From contig NZ_LIQX01000067.1 in NCBI RefSeq assembly GCF_001418475.1, forward strand, positions 1-49,868: a stretch of DNA of 49,868 nt, given 5' to 3'. The notes below the pieces were generated by a model that was not told the DNA's origin, searched no databases, and saw only the letters and a program-made list of their open reading frames with translations. Both the position numbers and the translations under genes were made by a program. The stretch comes from Streptomyces ossamyceticus (GTDB lineage Bacteria > Actinomycetota > Actinomycetes > Streptomycetales > Streptomycetaceae). Below, in pieces: positions 17,266-28,045 of the stretch. The first letter of the stretch is position 1, and every line of letters begins with the position of its first letter.

Positions 17266-18108
17266 ATGGCCAACGTCGTACGCGCCGCCCTCGTCCAGGC
17301 GACCTGGACCGGCGACACGGAATCCATGGTCGCCAAGCACGTCGAGCACGCCCGCGAGGCGGCCCGGCAGGGCGCCAAGGTGATCGGCTTCCAGGAGGTC
17401 TTCAACGCGCCGTACTTCTGCCAGGTGCAGGAGCCGGAGCACTATGCCTGGGCGGAGCCCGTGCCCGACGGGCCGACCGTCACGCGGATGCGGGAGCTGG
17501 CCCGCGAGACCGGCATGGTGATTGTCGTCCCGGTCTTCGAGGTCGAGCAGTCCGGCTTCTACTACAACACCGCCGCCGTGATCGACTCCGACGGCACCTA
17601 CCTCGGCAAGTACCGCAAGCATCACATCCCCCAGGTCAAGGGCTTCTGGGAGAAGTACTACTTCAAGCCCGGGAACCTCGGCTGGCCGGTCTTCGACACC
17701 GCTGTCGGCAAGGTCGGTGTCTACATCTGCTACGACCGCCACTTCCCGGAGGGCTGGCGCCAGCTCGGCCTCAACGGCGCCCAGCTCGTGTACAACCCCT
17801 CCGCCACGCACCGGGGCCTCTCCTCCCACCTGTGGCGGCTCGAACAGCCCGCCGCGGCCGTCGCCAACGAGTACTTCGTCGCGGCGATCAACCGCGTCGG
17901 CGTGGAGGAGTACGGCGACAACGACTTCTACGGCACCTCGTACTTCGTCGACCCGCGCGGCCAGTTCGTCGGCGACACCGCGAGCGACCAGGACGAGGAA
18001 CTCGTCGTACGGGACCTGGACTTCGACCTGATCGAGCACGTCCGCACACAGTGGGCGTTCTACCGGGACCGCAGGCCGGACGCGTACGAAGGACTCGTAC
18101 AGCCCTGA
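17266..18108 (+). CDS. Carbon-nitrogen hydrolase (nitrilase superfamily), beta-ureidopropionase-like, copy 1
   Basis: 280 aa. The Glu-Lys-Cys triad is complete: Glu44 (FQEVF), Lys118 (KYRKHH), Cys155 (YICYDRHF). The NPSAT and NEYF motifs fit N-carbamoyl-beta-amino acid amidohydrolases. It likely hydrolyses N-carbamoyl-beta-alanine (or an N-carbamoyl amino acid) to the amino acid, CO2 and ammonia, the step after the hydantoinase encoded downstream. ATG at 17266 with GAAGGAG upstream. A close 280-aa paralog lies at 21205-22047. The aminotransferase gene follows about 60 bp downstream. Confidence 0.88.
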   Translation: MANVVRAALVQATWTGDTESMVAKHVEHAREAARQGAKVIGFQEVFNAPYFCQVQEPEHYAWAEPVPDGPTVTRMRELARETGMVIVVPVFEVEQSGFYYNTAAVIDSDGTYLGKYRKHHIPQVKGFWEKYYFKPGNLGWPVFDTAVGKVGVYICYDRHFPEGWRQLGLNGAQLVYNPSATHRGLSSHLWRLEQPAAAVANEYFVAAINRVGVEEYGDNDFYGTSYFVDPRGQFVGDTASDQDEELVVRDLDFDLIEHVRTQWAFYRDRRPDAYEGLVQP

Positions 18109-18130
18109 CGTGGGCACGTACAGCCCTGAC
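18096..18130. repeat. 14-bp direct repeat spanning the nitrilase stop codon
   Basis: CGTACAGCCCTGAC occurs at 18096-18109 (containing the stop) and again at 18117-18130. It is probably a small duplication; the second copy sits in the short leader of the aminotransferase gene. Confidence 0.6.
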
Positions 18131-18169
18131 ACGCCCCACCCGTACCGCAGTGAAAGGAGTGGTGCAGCC

Positions 18170-19456
<1,287 letters not shown>

Positions 19457-19486
19457 CACCACCGGAGCAGATCTGAGGAACGCCCC

Positions 19487-21049
19487 ATGACCACCACCCT
19501 GGAACCCGCCCTGTCGGTACGCCAGGTCCTCACCCTGGACCGGGTCCTCGCCGGAGAGCCCGAGGTGGTGGCCGGGGCCGGCCAGCTCGACCGGCCCGTG
19601 CGCTGGGTGCATGTGGCCGAGGCCCCCGACGTGGGCGTCATGCTCACCGGGGGCGAGATGGTCCTCACCACCGGGGTCCTCCTTGCCGGCGACGAGGAGG
19701 CGCAGGCCGAGTACATCCGCTCCCTGCACCGGGCGGAGGCCGCGGCGGTCGTCCTCGGCCTCGGCCGGGCCTTCCCGACGCCGCCCGACGTGATGCGCCG
19801 GGCGGCGGAGCGGTGCGGACTGCCCATGGTGGTGCTGCACCGGCCGTTCCCCTTCGCCGAGCTGACGGAGGAGGTCCAGTCCCGGCTCGTCCGCCGGAAG
19901 TTCGCGGCGGTGAGCCTCTCCGAGTCCGTACGCACCGCGCTGACGGGCCTCATCACGGCCGGCGCCCCGCTGCAACGGCTGCTCGACGAGATCGCCCAGC
20001 ACGCGGGCTGTCCGCTCGTCGTCACCAACCTCGCCCACCGCGTCCTCGCCACGGCGGGGGAACGGCCCGCCGTCGACGACGTGCTGCGCGACTGGGAACG
20101 CATCTCACGGCAGGCGGGCGGCACCGAGGGCGACGGCTGGATCCGCGCCGAACTCGGCGGACGCGGGGAGCGCTGGGGCCGCATCGTGCTGTGCGGCTAC
20201 CGCGGCGACATCGCCACCGGGCGGCTCCTCGCCGACCGGGCCGCCGAGGCGCTCGTCCTGCACCGCATGCTCGGCGGCACCGCGCACAGCTGGGAGGAGC
20301 AGTCCGCGCAGAGCCTGCTGACCGACCTGGTCTCCGGGGTCGTACCGGCCCGGCAACTGCTGCCCAGGGCAAGGGCGGCCGGGCTGCCCGTCAACCGCCG
20401 GACGTTCGTACCGCTCGTCGTGCGGGACGGCGAACCGGCCGGGCTCGACCGGGTGCTGCGGATGCTGGGGCTCTCCGGCCTCGTCGCCGAACTCGCCGAG
20501 GGCGCGACCGCCGTCCTGCTGAGCCTCGCCCGGGACCAGGACGCGCAGGCGCTCACCGCGCACTTCGCGACCCGGCTGCGCTCGGAGTCCGGGGAGCGCC
20601 GGACGGTCGTGGCGGCGGCCGAGCCCCGCATCACCTGGGAGGAGGTCCCGGCGGGCCTGCGCGAGGCGCGGCACGTGGCCGACGCCGTCGCCCAGTCGGC
20701 GACCGGACTCGACCTGCCCGCCGTCGTACGTTTGCGCGACGTCCATCTGCGGGGCCTGATCCGGCTGCTTCGGGACGACCCGCACGTCCAGGCCTTCGCC
20801 GAGCGGGAGCTCGACGGGCTGTTGTGCGGCGAGGGCCACGCCGAGCAGGATCTGCTGCCGGTCCTGCGGACGTATCTCGCCACCGGCCGCAACAAGTCGC
20901 ACACCGCCCAGCTGCACCACGTCAGCCGGCCCGCCCTGTACCGCCGTCTCGAAGCCATAGAGGCCCGCCTCGGCGTCGACCTCGATGACTTCGAACAGGC
21001 CGCGTCCGTGCACATCGCCCTCCTCGCGCACGACGCGCAACAGGGCTGA
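19487..21049 (+). CDS. PucR-family transcriptional regulator
   Basis: 520 aa. The N-terminal PucR domain (about residues 8-130) includes WVHVAEAPDVG and the LTGGEMVLTTG motif. A middle GGDEF-like/CdaR region follows, and the C-terminal HTH_30 (about 455-515) carries NKSHTAQLHHVSRPALYRRL. PucR proteins sense purine/pyrimidine or related nitrogen compounds and usually activate adjacent catabolic genes. ATG at 19487 with GAGGAA upstream. It sits between the aminotransferase and the second nitrilase-like gene, so it is the likely local regulator. Confidence 0.9.
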   Translation: MTTTLEPALSVRQVLTLDRVLAGEPEVVAGAGQLDRPVRWVHVAEAPDVGVMLTGGEMVLTTGVLLAGDEEAQAEYIRSLHRAEAAAVVLGLGRAFPTPPDVMRRAAERCGLPMVVLHRPFPFAELTEEVQSRLVRRKFAAVSLSESVRTALTGLITAGAPLQRLLDEIAQHAGCPLVVTNLAHRVLATAGERPAVDDVLRDWERISRQAGGTEGDGWIRAELGGRGERWGRIVLCGYRGDIATGRLLADRAAEALVLHRMLGGTAHSWEEQSAQSLLTDLVSGVVPARQLLPRARAAGLPVNRRTFVPLVVRDGEPAGLDRVLRMLGLSGLVAELAEGATAVLLSLARDQDAQALTAHFATRLRSESGERRTVVAAAEPRITWEEVPAGLREARHVADAVAQSATGLDLPAVVRLRDVHLRGLIRLLRDDPHVQAFAERELDGLLCGEGHAEQDLLPVLRTYLATGRNKSHTAQLHHVSRPALYRRLEAIEARLGVDLDDFEQAASVHIALLAHDAQQG

Positions 21050-21087
21050 AACATGCCGGGACCTGGGAAAACGGCGGTGAAACATGC
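21047..21087. promoter_or_regulatory. Direct repeats TGAAACATGC upstream of nitrilase copy 2
   Basis: TGAAACATGC appears at 21047-21056 (overlapping the pucR stop) and 21078-21087. The centres are 31 bp apart, close to three helical turns, in the 155-bp gap before the next gene. It could be an activator site; the assignment is tentative. Confidence 0.45.
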
Positions 21088-21204
21088 GTCCACGAAGAGG
21101 TGACACGGTGGAACGCCGAGCGGCTCCAGACGTGACACCGTGCAACTCAAACCCGATCTCCGGGCTTCCTAGTCTCGCTTCACACCGAGTGACCGGAGGT
21201 CCCG

Positions 21205-22047
21205 ATGAGCAGAGTCATCCGCGCAGCCATCTTCCAGACCGCCTGGACCGGCGACAAGGAATCGATGATCCAGGTCCACGAGCAGGCGGCCCGCGACGCG
21301 GCGGCCCAGGGCGCCCAGGTCATGTGCTTCCAGGAACTGTTCTACGGCCCCTACTTCTGCCAGGTCCAGGACAAGGCGTTCTACGAGTACGCGGAAGCCG
21401 TCCCCGACGGCCCGATCGTCAAGCGCTTCCAGGCGCTCGCCAAGGAGCTGAACCTCGTCCTGGTGCTGCCGATGTACGAGGAGGAGCAGCCGGGCGTCCT
21501 CTACAACACGGCCGCCGTGATCGACGCGGACGGCAAGTACCTCGGCAAGTACCGCAAGCACCACATCCCGCAGGTGCCCGGCTTCTGGGAGAAGTTCTAC
21601 TTCCGCCCCGGCAACGCAGGCTGGCCCGTCTTCGACACGGCGGTCGGGAAGATCGGCGTCTACATCTGCTACGACCGTCACTTCCCGGAGGGCTGGCGGG
21701 CGTTGGGCCTCGGCGGAGCGGAGATCGTCTTCAACCCGTCGGCCACGTCGCGGGGTCTGTCCCGCTACCTCTGGCAGTTGGAGCAGCCGGCGTCGGCCGT
21801 CGCCAACGAGTACTTCATCGGCGCGATCAACCGGGTCGGCGTCGAGGACCTCGGCGACAACGACTTCTACGGCACGTCCTACTTCGTCGACCCGGAGGCC
21901 CAGTTCGTCGGCGAGGTGGCGAGCGACAAGGAGACGGAACTCGTCGTCCGCGACCTGGACCTGGCCAAGCTCCGCGAGGTCCGCGACCGCTGGCAGTTCT
22001 TCCGCGACCGCCGCCCGGACGCGTACGGCCCGCTGACGGCGCCGTAG
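21205..22047 (+). CDS. Carbon-nitrogen hydrolase (nitrilase superfamily), beta-ureidopropionase-like, copy 2
   Basis: 280 aa, the same length and motif layout as copy 1: Glu44 (FQELF), Lys118 (KYRKHH), Cys155 (YICYDRHF). Long blocks are identical between the two, with differences mostly in residues 50-100 and at the C-terminus. It likely hydrolyses N-carbamoyl-beta-amino acids produced by the dihydropyrimidinase encoded next. ATG at 21205 with CCGGAGGTC upstream. A strong hairpin (22058-22087) follows the stop, so the hydantoinase gene may have its own promoter or depend on read-through. Confidence 0.9.
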   Translation: MSRVIRAAIFQTAWTGDKESMIQVHEQAARDAAAQGAQVMCFQELFYGPYFCQVQDKAFYEYAEAVPDGPIVKRFQALAKELNLVLVLPMYEEEQPGVLYNTAAVIDADGKYLGKYRKHHIPQVPGFWEKFYFRPGNAGWPVFDTAVGKIGVYICYDRHFPEGWRALGLGGAEIVFNPSATSRGLSRYLWQLEQPASAVANEYFIGAINRVGVEDLGDNDFYGTSYFVDPEAQFVGEVASDKETELVVRDLDLAKLREVRDRWQFFRDRRPDAYGPLTAP

Positions 22048-22057
22048 CAACGCACAA

Positions 22058-22087
22058 CCCGCGCCCCCTGGTTCTCGGGGGCGCGGG
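22058..22087. terminator. Strong 11-bp hairpin after nitrilase copy 2
   Basis: CCCGCGCCCCC (22058-22068) and GGGGGCGCGGG (22077-22087) pair perfectly around an 8-nt loop, 11 bp after the stop codon. Confidence 0.75.
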
Positions 22088-22176
22088 GCAGCGCCTGATA
22101 TGCGGCTTCCACCGCGTGGGCGCGACCAGCCACGACGATCCCGCACCCGACCACAACCCGAACGGAGCGTGACCGA

Positions 22177-23580
22177 ATGACCGGCCGTACCCTCATCCGC
22201 GGCGGTCTCGTCATCACAGCGTCCGACGAGATTCACGCCGACGTCCTGATCGAGGACGGCCGAGTCGCCGCCCTCGCGGCAAGTGGTACCCCGGCCGCCG
22301 AAGCCTGGGTGGCCGACCGCACCCTCGACGCCACCGGCAAGTACGTCATCCCGGGCGGCGTCGACGCCCACACCCACATGGAGCTGCCCTTCGGCGGCAC
22401 CTTCGCCTCCGACACCTTCGAGACGGGCACCCGCGCCGCCGCCTGGGGCGGGACCACCACCATCGTCGACTTCGCGGTGCAGAGCGTGGGCCACACCCTC
22501 CGCGAAGGGCTCGACGCCTGGCACGCGAAGGCGGAGGGCAACTGCGCCATCGACTACGGCTTCCACATGATCGTCTCCGATGTGAACCAGGAGACGCTCA
22601 AGGAGATGGACCTCCTGGTGGAGGAGGGCGTGACCTCCTTCAAGCAGTTCATGGCCTACCCGGGTGTCTTCTACAGCGACGACGGCCAGATCCTGCGCGC
22701 CATGCAGCGGTCCGCCGACAACGGCGGCCTGATCATGATGCACGCGGAGAACGGCATCGCCATCGACGTCCTGGTCGAGCAGGCGCTGGCGCGCGGCGAG
22801 ACCGACCCCCGCTACCACGGCGAGGTCCGCAAGGCGCTCCTCGAAGCGGAGGCCACCCACCGGGCCATCAAGCTCGCCCAGGTCGCCGGCGCGCCCCTGT
22901 ACGTCGTGCACGTCTCGGCGATGGAGGCGGTCGCCGAGCTGGCCAGGGCACGCGACGAAGGGCTCAACGTCTTCGGCGAGACCTGCCCGCAGTATCTGTT
23001 CCTGTCCACCGACAACCTGGCCGAGCCGGACTTCGAGGGCGCCAAGTACGTCTGCTCCACCCCGCTCCGGCCCAGGGAGCACCAGGCCAGGCTGTGGCAG
23101 GGGCTGCGCACCAACGACCTCCAGGTCGTCTCCACCGACCACTGCCCGTTCTGCTTCGTCGGGCAGAAGGAACTCGGCCGCGGCGACTTCTCCAAGATCC
23201 CCAACGGTCTGCCGGGCGTCGAGAACCGGATGGACCTGCTGCACCAGGCCGTCGTCGACGGGCACATCTCGCGCCGCCGCTGGATCGAGATCGCCTGCGC
23301 GACCCCGGCCCGCATGTTCGGCATGTACCCCAAGAAGGGCACGATCGCGCCTGGAGCCGACGCGGACATCGTCATCTACGACCCGCACGCCGAGCAGGTC
23401 ATGTCCGCCGAGACCCACCACATGAACGTCGACTACTCGGCGTACGAGGGCAAGCGCACCACCGGCCGGGTCGAGACGGTCCTCTCGCGCGGCGAACTCG
23501 TCATCACCGAGCGGGAGTACACCGGTCACGCCGGGCACGGCGTCTACACCCCCCGCTCCACCTGTCAGTACCTCAACTAG
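22177..23580 (+). CDS. hydA: Dihydropyrimidinase / D-hydantoinase
   Basis: 467 aa amidohydrolase. The binuclear zinc ligands are all present: His65 and His67 (DAHTHME), carboxylated Lys156 (TSFKQFMAYPG), His189 (MMHAENG), His245 (VVHVSAM) and Asp321 (STDHCPF). It opens dihydrouracil, dihydrothymine or 5-substituted hydantoins to N-carbamoyl amino acids, the substrates of the nitrilase-like genes. ATG at 22177 with GGAGCG upstream. The LLM oxidoreductase gene starts 11 bp after its stop, so the two are surely co-transcribed. Confidence 0.92.
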   Translation: MTGRTLIRGGLVITASDEIHADVLIEDGRVAALAASGTPAAEAWVADRTLDATGKYVIPGGVDAHTHMELPFGGTFASDTFETGTRAAAWGGTTTIVDFAVQSVGHTLREGLDAWHAKAEGNCAIDYGFHMIVSDVNQETLKEMDLLVEEGVTSFKQFMAYPGVFYSDDGQILRAMQRSADNGGLIMMHAENGIAIDVLVEQALARGETDPRYHGEVRKALLEAEATHRAIKLAQVAGAPLYVVHVSAMEAVAELARARDEGLNVFGETCPQYLFLSTDNLAEPDFEGAKYVCSTPLRPREHQARLWQGLRTNDLQVVSTDHCPFCFVGQKELGRGDFSKIPNGLPGVENRMDLLHQAVVDGHISRRRWIEIACATPARMFGMYPKKGTIAPGADADIVIYDPHAEQVMSAETHHMNVDYSAYEGKRTTGRVETVLSRGELVITEREYTGHAGHGVYTPRSTCQYLN

Positions 23581-23591
23581 GAGCGGAGCAG

Positions 23592-24611
23592 ATGGACTTC
23601 GGACTCGTCCTGCAGACCGACCCGCCGGCCTCGCGTGTCATCGAGCTGATGAAGCGCGCCGAGGACAACGGCTTCACCTACGGCTGGACCTTCGACTCCG
23701 CCGTGCTGTGGCAGGAGCCGTTCGTCATCTACAGCCAGATCCTGTCCCGGACCAGCACGTTGAAGGTCGGCCCGATGGTCACCAACCCGGGCACCCGCAC
23801 CTGGGAGGTGACCGCCTCCACCTTCGCCACGTTGAACGACATGTTCGGCAACCGCACCGTCTGCGGCATCGGCCGCGGCGACTCCGCGATGCGCGTCGCG
23901 GGCCGCAAGCCCAACACGCTGGCCCGGATCAGCGAAGCCATGAAGGTCATCCGTTCGCTGGGCAGCGGGGGAGAGGCCGACCTCGGCGGCACCGTGATCC
24001 GCTTCCCCTGGATCAAGGAGGACGCCGAACTCCCGGTCTGGATGGCCGCGTACGGCCCCAAGGCCCTGAAGATGACGGGGGAGGAGGCCGACGGCTTCAT
24101 CCTCCAGCTCTCTGACCTGTACCTCACCGAGTACATGGTCAAGGCGGTCAAGGACGCGGCCGTCGCCGTCGGGCGCGACCCGTCCGAGGTGAGGATCTGT
24201 GTGGCCGCCCCCGCGTACATCACCGAGGACGACTCGCCCGAGGCGCTCGCCCACGCCCGTGAGCAGTGCCGCTGGTTCGGCGGCATGGTCGGCAACCACG
24301 TCGCCGACCTGGTCTCCAAGTACGGCGAGCACTCCGCGGCCGTACCGGAGGAGCTCACGGACTACATCAAGGCCCGCGAGGGGTACGACTACTCCCACCA
24401 CGGACGGGCCGACAACCCCGACACGGCGTTCGTCCCCGACGAGATCGTCGACCGGTTCTGTGTCATCGGCACCCCCGAGGCGCACATCGCGAAGCTGAAC
24501 GCGCTGCGGGACCTGGGCGTCGACCAGTTCGCCGTGTACGACATGCACGACGCGCAGGAGCGGGTGATCGACGTGTACGGCTCCACGGTCATCCCCGCGA
24601 TCACCGGCTGA
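23592..24611 (+). CDS. LLM-class flavin/F420-dependent oxidoreductase (CPS_4043-like family)
   Basis: 339 aa bacterial-luciferase-like TIM barrel (MDFGLVLQTDPPA at the start; GIGRGDSAMR and VWMAAYGPKAL loops typical of the F420/FMN-binding branch). From memory it fits the TIGR03842/CPS_4043 family, which travels with dihydropyrimidinase genes. Its place directly behind hydA suggests an oxidation/reduction of pyrimidine or hydantoin derivatives. ATG at 23592 with GGAGCGGAGC upstream. A 9-bp terminator hairpin lies about 80 bp downstream. Confidence 0.85.
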   Translation: MDFGLVLQTDPPASRVIELMKRAEDNGFTYGWTFDSAVLWQEPFVIYSQILSRTSTLKVGPMVTNPGTRTWEVTASTFATLNDMFGNRTVCGIGRGDSAMRVAGRKPNTLARISEAMKVIRSLGSGGEADLGGTVIRFPWIKEDAELPVWMAAYGPKALKMTGEEADGFILQLSDLYLTEYMVKAVKDAAVAVGRDPSEVRICVAAPAYITEDDSPEALAHAREQCRWFGGMVGNHVADLVSKYGEHSAAVPEELTDYIKAREGYDYSHHGRADNPDTAFVPDEIVDRFCVIGTPEAHIAKLNALRDLGVDQFAVYDMHDAQERVIDVYGSTVIPAITG

Positions 24612-24688
24612 CCAGGGATTCCTTCCCGGCCGGTCTCCTGCCACAATCCGGAACGCTCCACTCCATCACGACCCCCCACACCTTGACT

Positions 24689-24712
24689 CCCTCCCCGCTC
24701 CCCCGGGGAGGG
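24689..24712. terminator. Hairpin terminator between the LLM and NCS1 genes
   Basis: CCCTCCCCG (24689-24697) and CGGGGAGGG (24704-24712) pair perfectly with a 6-nt loop. This separates the catabolic genes from the permease, which probably has its own promoter. Confidence 0.6.
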
Positions 24713-24767
24713 GCCCAAGGCCCGCACGGCCTTTCTCTCCCGTCCCGCCTCCTTGATTGGCCTGCCC

Positions 24768-25655
<888 letters not shown>

Positions 25656-25671
25656 CGTGCCATCATGAGAC

Positions 25672-27075
25672 ATGCACCACGACCCAGCCGACCCGCAACT
25701 CGCCTGCATCTACTGCCGCATGAGCGAAGACCGCGAAGGCGGCGGCCTCGGCATCGACCGACAGCGAGAAGACTGCGAAGCCCTCGCCGCAGAACTCGGC
25801 CTCACCGTCATCAAGGTCTACACCGACAACGACCTCAGCGCCTACAGCGGCAAACCCCGCCCCGACTACCAGCAGATGCTCGACGACCTCCGTAACGGGC
25901 TCTACGGCACCGTCATCGCCTGGCACACCGACCGCCTCCACCGGCGGCCCTCCGAACTGGAGGAGTACATCGACGTGTGCGAGCCCCGCAACGTGCAGAC
26001 CCGCACCGTCAAAGCAGGGGCCCTCGACCTCACCACAGCCACAGGCCGATGGCAGGCCCGCCAGCTCGGCGCGATGGCCCGCTACGAAGTCGAGCGGATG
26101 ATCGAACGGCAGCGGCGGGCACGCGACCAGAAAGTCCAGCGCGGCGAATGGTCCGGCGGCCCGCGCCCCTACGGCTGGGAATCCGACGGGATCACCCCCG
26201 TCCCCGAAGAGATCGCCATCATCCGGGAGGCAGCCGAAGCCGTCCTCGCCGGCGCGTCCATCCGGTCCCTCGCTGCGGATCTCAACGAGCGTGGTCTGCG
26301 GACCTCGACCGGCGCCCGATGGGACGGCGGGAACCTGTCGCGGATGCTGAAGCGGCCGAGGAACGCGGGCATCCTTCAGCATCGCGGGCAGGAGGCGGGG
26401 CCGTCGAAGTGGGATGCGGCGATCGACGAGCCGACCTGGCGGAGCCTGCGTGGTGTCCTCGACGACCCGTCGCGTATTCCGTCCGCATCCAACGTGCGTA
26501 AGCACCTGGGAAGCGGGCTGTACCTGTGCGGCGTGTGCGGTGAGACCCTCACTAGTTTCTCGAAGGGTGGCGGGAAGCCGGCGAAGTACAAGTGCCGCAA
26601 GAACGAGTGCGTGCTCCGCGACCTGGTGCTCCTCGACAAGTGGGTGCAGTTCCACTTGCTGGAGCGGGCCAAGTCTCCTGACTCGGCCGAGTTGTTTACC
26701 AGGCGGGATGACGGCGGCGTCGATGTGAAGGCTGCGCAGGAGGAGCTGCGGGTTGCGCGGGAGCAGCTTGACGAGTTGGCTGCGGCGTTCGGTGCGGGTG
26801 AGATCGACATGCAGGAGTGGCGGGTTGCGCGGTCGGGTGCGCGGGCGCGGAAGGACCGGGCTGAGGCTCTGCTGGCGTCGGCTGTGAAGGTGAACCCCAT
26901 GGCTGGCCTCATTGGCGCCGAGGATGTTGAGGCGAAGTGGGCGGGGATGGATTTGGCGCGGCAGCGTGCGGTGATCGATTGGGCGATGACTGTGCGGGTG
27001 TTGCCGGCGCGGATCGGCCGTCAGCCGGGGGGTTCGTACTGGGATCGGGATGCGGTGCGGATTGAGTGGAAGTGA
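25672..27075 (+). CDS. int: Large serine integrase (site-specific recombinase)
   Basis: 467 aa. The N-terminal resolvase catalytic domain has nucleophile Ser18 (YCRMSEDR) and downstream Arg-containing motifs (HTDRLHRR, QLGAMARYEVERM). A recombinase domain (about 155-285), a zinc-ribbon region (CGVCGE, YKCRKNEC) and a long coiled coil (about 360-420) follow. Length and layout recall the R4-type actinophage integrases. It cuts attP/attB with a covalent Ser-DNA link. It starts 16 bp after the truncated permease stop, with no clear Shine-Dalgarno; TAGCGT at 25653-25658 may be a -10 box. Confidence 0.93.
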   Translation: MHHDPADPQLACIYCRMSEDREGGGLGIDRQREDCEALAAELGLTVIKVYTDNDLSAYSGKPRPDYQQMLDDLRNGLYGTVIAWHTDRLHRRPSELEEYIDVCEPRNVQTRTVKAGALDLTTATGRWQARQLGAMARYEVERMIERQRRARDQKVQRGEWSGGPRPYGWESDGITPVPEEIAIIREAAEAVLAGASIRSLAADLNERGLRTSTGARWDGGNLSRMLKRPRNAGILQHRGQEAGPSKWDAAIDEPTWRSLRGVLDDPSRIPSASNVRKHLGSGLYLCGVCGETLTSFSKGGGKPAKYKCRKNECVLRDLVLLDKWVQFHLLERAKSPDSAELFTRRDDGGVDVKAAQEELRVAREQLDELAAAFGAGEIDMQEWRVARSGARARKDRAEALLASAVKVNPMAGLIGAEDVEAKWAGMDLARQRAVIDWAMTVRVLPARIGRQPGGSYWDRDAVRIEWK

Positions 27076-27109
27076 CAGGGCCCCCGACCCGTGTGGGTTG
27101 GGGGCCCTG
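27076..27109. terminator. Strong terminator directly after the integrase
   Basis: CAGGGCCCCCGACCC (27076-27090) pairs with GGGTTGGGGGCCCTG (27095-27109) around a GTGT tetraloop, with one G-T pair. It begins at the base after the integrase stop codon. Confidence 0.85.
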
Positions 27110-27318
27110 CGGTCGGCCGTCGCGCGCCTGGGAGTTTGCGGGGCCGACCGGTCTGCGGGCCCTTGGTAACCGCTTTACCCAGGGCCGGGCCTGTACTCCT
27201 TCAGTCACTGGATCGTGTGTTTTCCGTGCACGGGTCTTGCGATCATGGGTTCGTCTTGATCCAGGAATGTACGGTGCACGATACAGACATCCGTGGTTGA
27301 TCACGTAAGCGTGGGCGG

Positions 27319-27555
27319 GTGCACTCCGCCCCACCGCCCGATGACTGGGTCTTCGACCGCCGCCGGGCCGTTGGTGAGCAGATCCGTGCCGCGCGGCTAC
27401 GCGCCAACCTCACCCAAGAGAAACTCGCCGAGTTAGCCGGACTGGACAGGCAGGCCGTCAACCGCATCGAGCAAGGGCGGGCGAGCGCGAAACTCGACAA
27501 CCTGATCCGCGTCTCCTACGCCCTCGACGTGCCGCTGGGGGAGTTGGTGCGGTGA
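27319..27555 (+). CDS. Small XRE-family regulator (candidate phage repressor or excision control)
   Basis: 78 aa with a single HTH domain (about residues 17-75; LTQEKLAELAGLDRQAVNRIEQG is the core, split here as LTQEKLAELAG and LDRQAVNRIEQG). GTG start at 27319. The 210 bp upstream hold no other gene; TTGATC (27256-27261) with GATACA (27280-27285) could be its promoter. It is close to int and transcribed in the same direction, but separated by a strong terminator. It is a plausible lysogeny regulator; a simple host-type XRE regulator is the alternative. Confidence 0.75.
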   Translation: MHSAPPPDDWVFDRRRAVGEQIRAARLRANLTQEKLAELAGLDRQAVNRIEQGRASAKLDNLIRVSYALDVPLGELVR

Positions 27556-27558
27556 CCC

Positions 27559-27587
27559 GCGGCCGGCTCGGGGGTGGGACCGGCCGC
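27559..27587. terminator. Hairpin after the small XRE gene
   Basis: GCGGCCGG (27559-27566) and CCGGCCGC (27580-27587) form a perfect 8-bp stem with a 13-nt loop, 4 bp after the stop. Confidence 0.55.
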
Positions 27588-27625
27588 AGGCCACCGTTGC
27601 CCCTCCTGTCGGCACAGAGGGGCGG

Positions 27626-27657
27626 TCCCGGCGCCCCAGGGGAACGGGGCGGCGGGA
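27626..27657. terminator. Hairpin ending the minus-strand small-gene operon
   Basis: TCCCGGCGCCCC (27626-27637) and GGGGCGGCGGGA (27646-27657) pair over 11 of 12 positions. It lies 5 bp past the stop of the 27663-27839 gene, and faces the terminator of the convergent XRE gene. Confidence 0.6.
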
Positions 27658-27662
27658 GACTC

Positions 27663-27839
27663 TCAGCGCCAGCGGATCTCGGGGCGTACGTACGGGTAGA
27701 CGTGCTCGACGCCCTTCGCTTCGTGGCCGATCGGCTGGTTGCAGTGGACACCATGGCGCGGGTGGGTCTTCCAGCAGTAGCCGTGACCCAGCGGACCGGA
27801 CGGGCTGGAAGGCCGGGGGGTGGTCGTCTTCTTGCTCAC
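27663..27839 (-). CDS. Small phage protein, hypothetical (58 aa)
   Basis: 58 aa: a Lys/Thr/Pro/Ser-rich start (VSKKTTTPRP) and a compact C-terminal part with GYCWKTHPRHGVHCNQPIG, two Cys and three His that could bind a metal. GTG at 27839 overlaps the stop of the preceding gene as GTGA, and GGAGAAG lies just upstream, so translation is coupled. Last gene of a three-gene minus-strand operon. Function unknown; such small proteins often sit in the early or lysogeny region of actinophages. Confidence 0.65.
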   Translation of the reverse strand: MSKKTTTPRPSSPSGPLGHGYCWKTHPRHGVHCNQPIGHEAKGVEHVYPYVRPEIRWR

Positions 27840-28045
27840 GAGGCTTCTCCAGGCGTGGTGGCGCAGGGCGGGCAGGCGAGGACGGTGATGCTGCGGTTGT
27901 GGGCGCCCCAGTAGCCGTGCGAGATACCCGCGGTGACGGCGGTCTCGTCGAGCCCTGTGCCGCACCAGACGCAGTGGGTGCCGTTGCGTGCGCCGCTGCT
28001 CAGGTAGAACACGGCGGGGACTTGGCGGTCGCGGGTCACGGTCAT
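27836..28045 (-). CDS. Small phage zinc-ribbon-like protein, hypothetical (69 aa)
   Basis: 69 aa with two Cys pairs, CVWCG (near residue 26) and CPPC (near 60), spaced like a zinc ribbon; between them are His and Gly residues (SHGYWGAHNRS). ATG at 28045 overlaps the previous gene's stop as ATGA, and its own stop overlaps the next start as GTGA. It may bind nucleic acid or protein through the zinc site; that is inference from the Cys spacing only. Confidence 0.7.
   Translation of the reverse strand: MTVTRDRQVPAVFYLSSGARNGTHCVWCGTGLDETAVTAGISHGYWGAHNRSITVLACPPCATTPGEAS

Noticed and set aside
25665..25895. Alternative small frame starting just before the integrase
   Set aside because: It lies out of frame inside int and is Arg/Pro-rich; int has the catalytic Ser motif from its own start.
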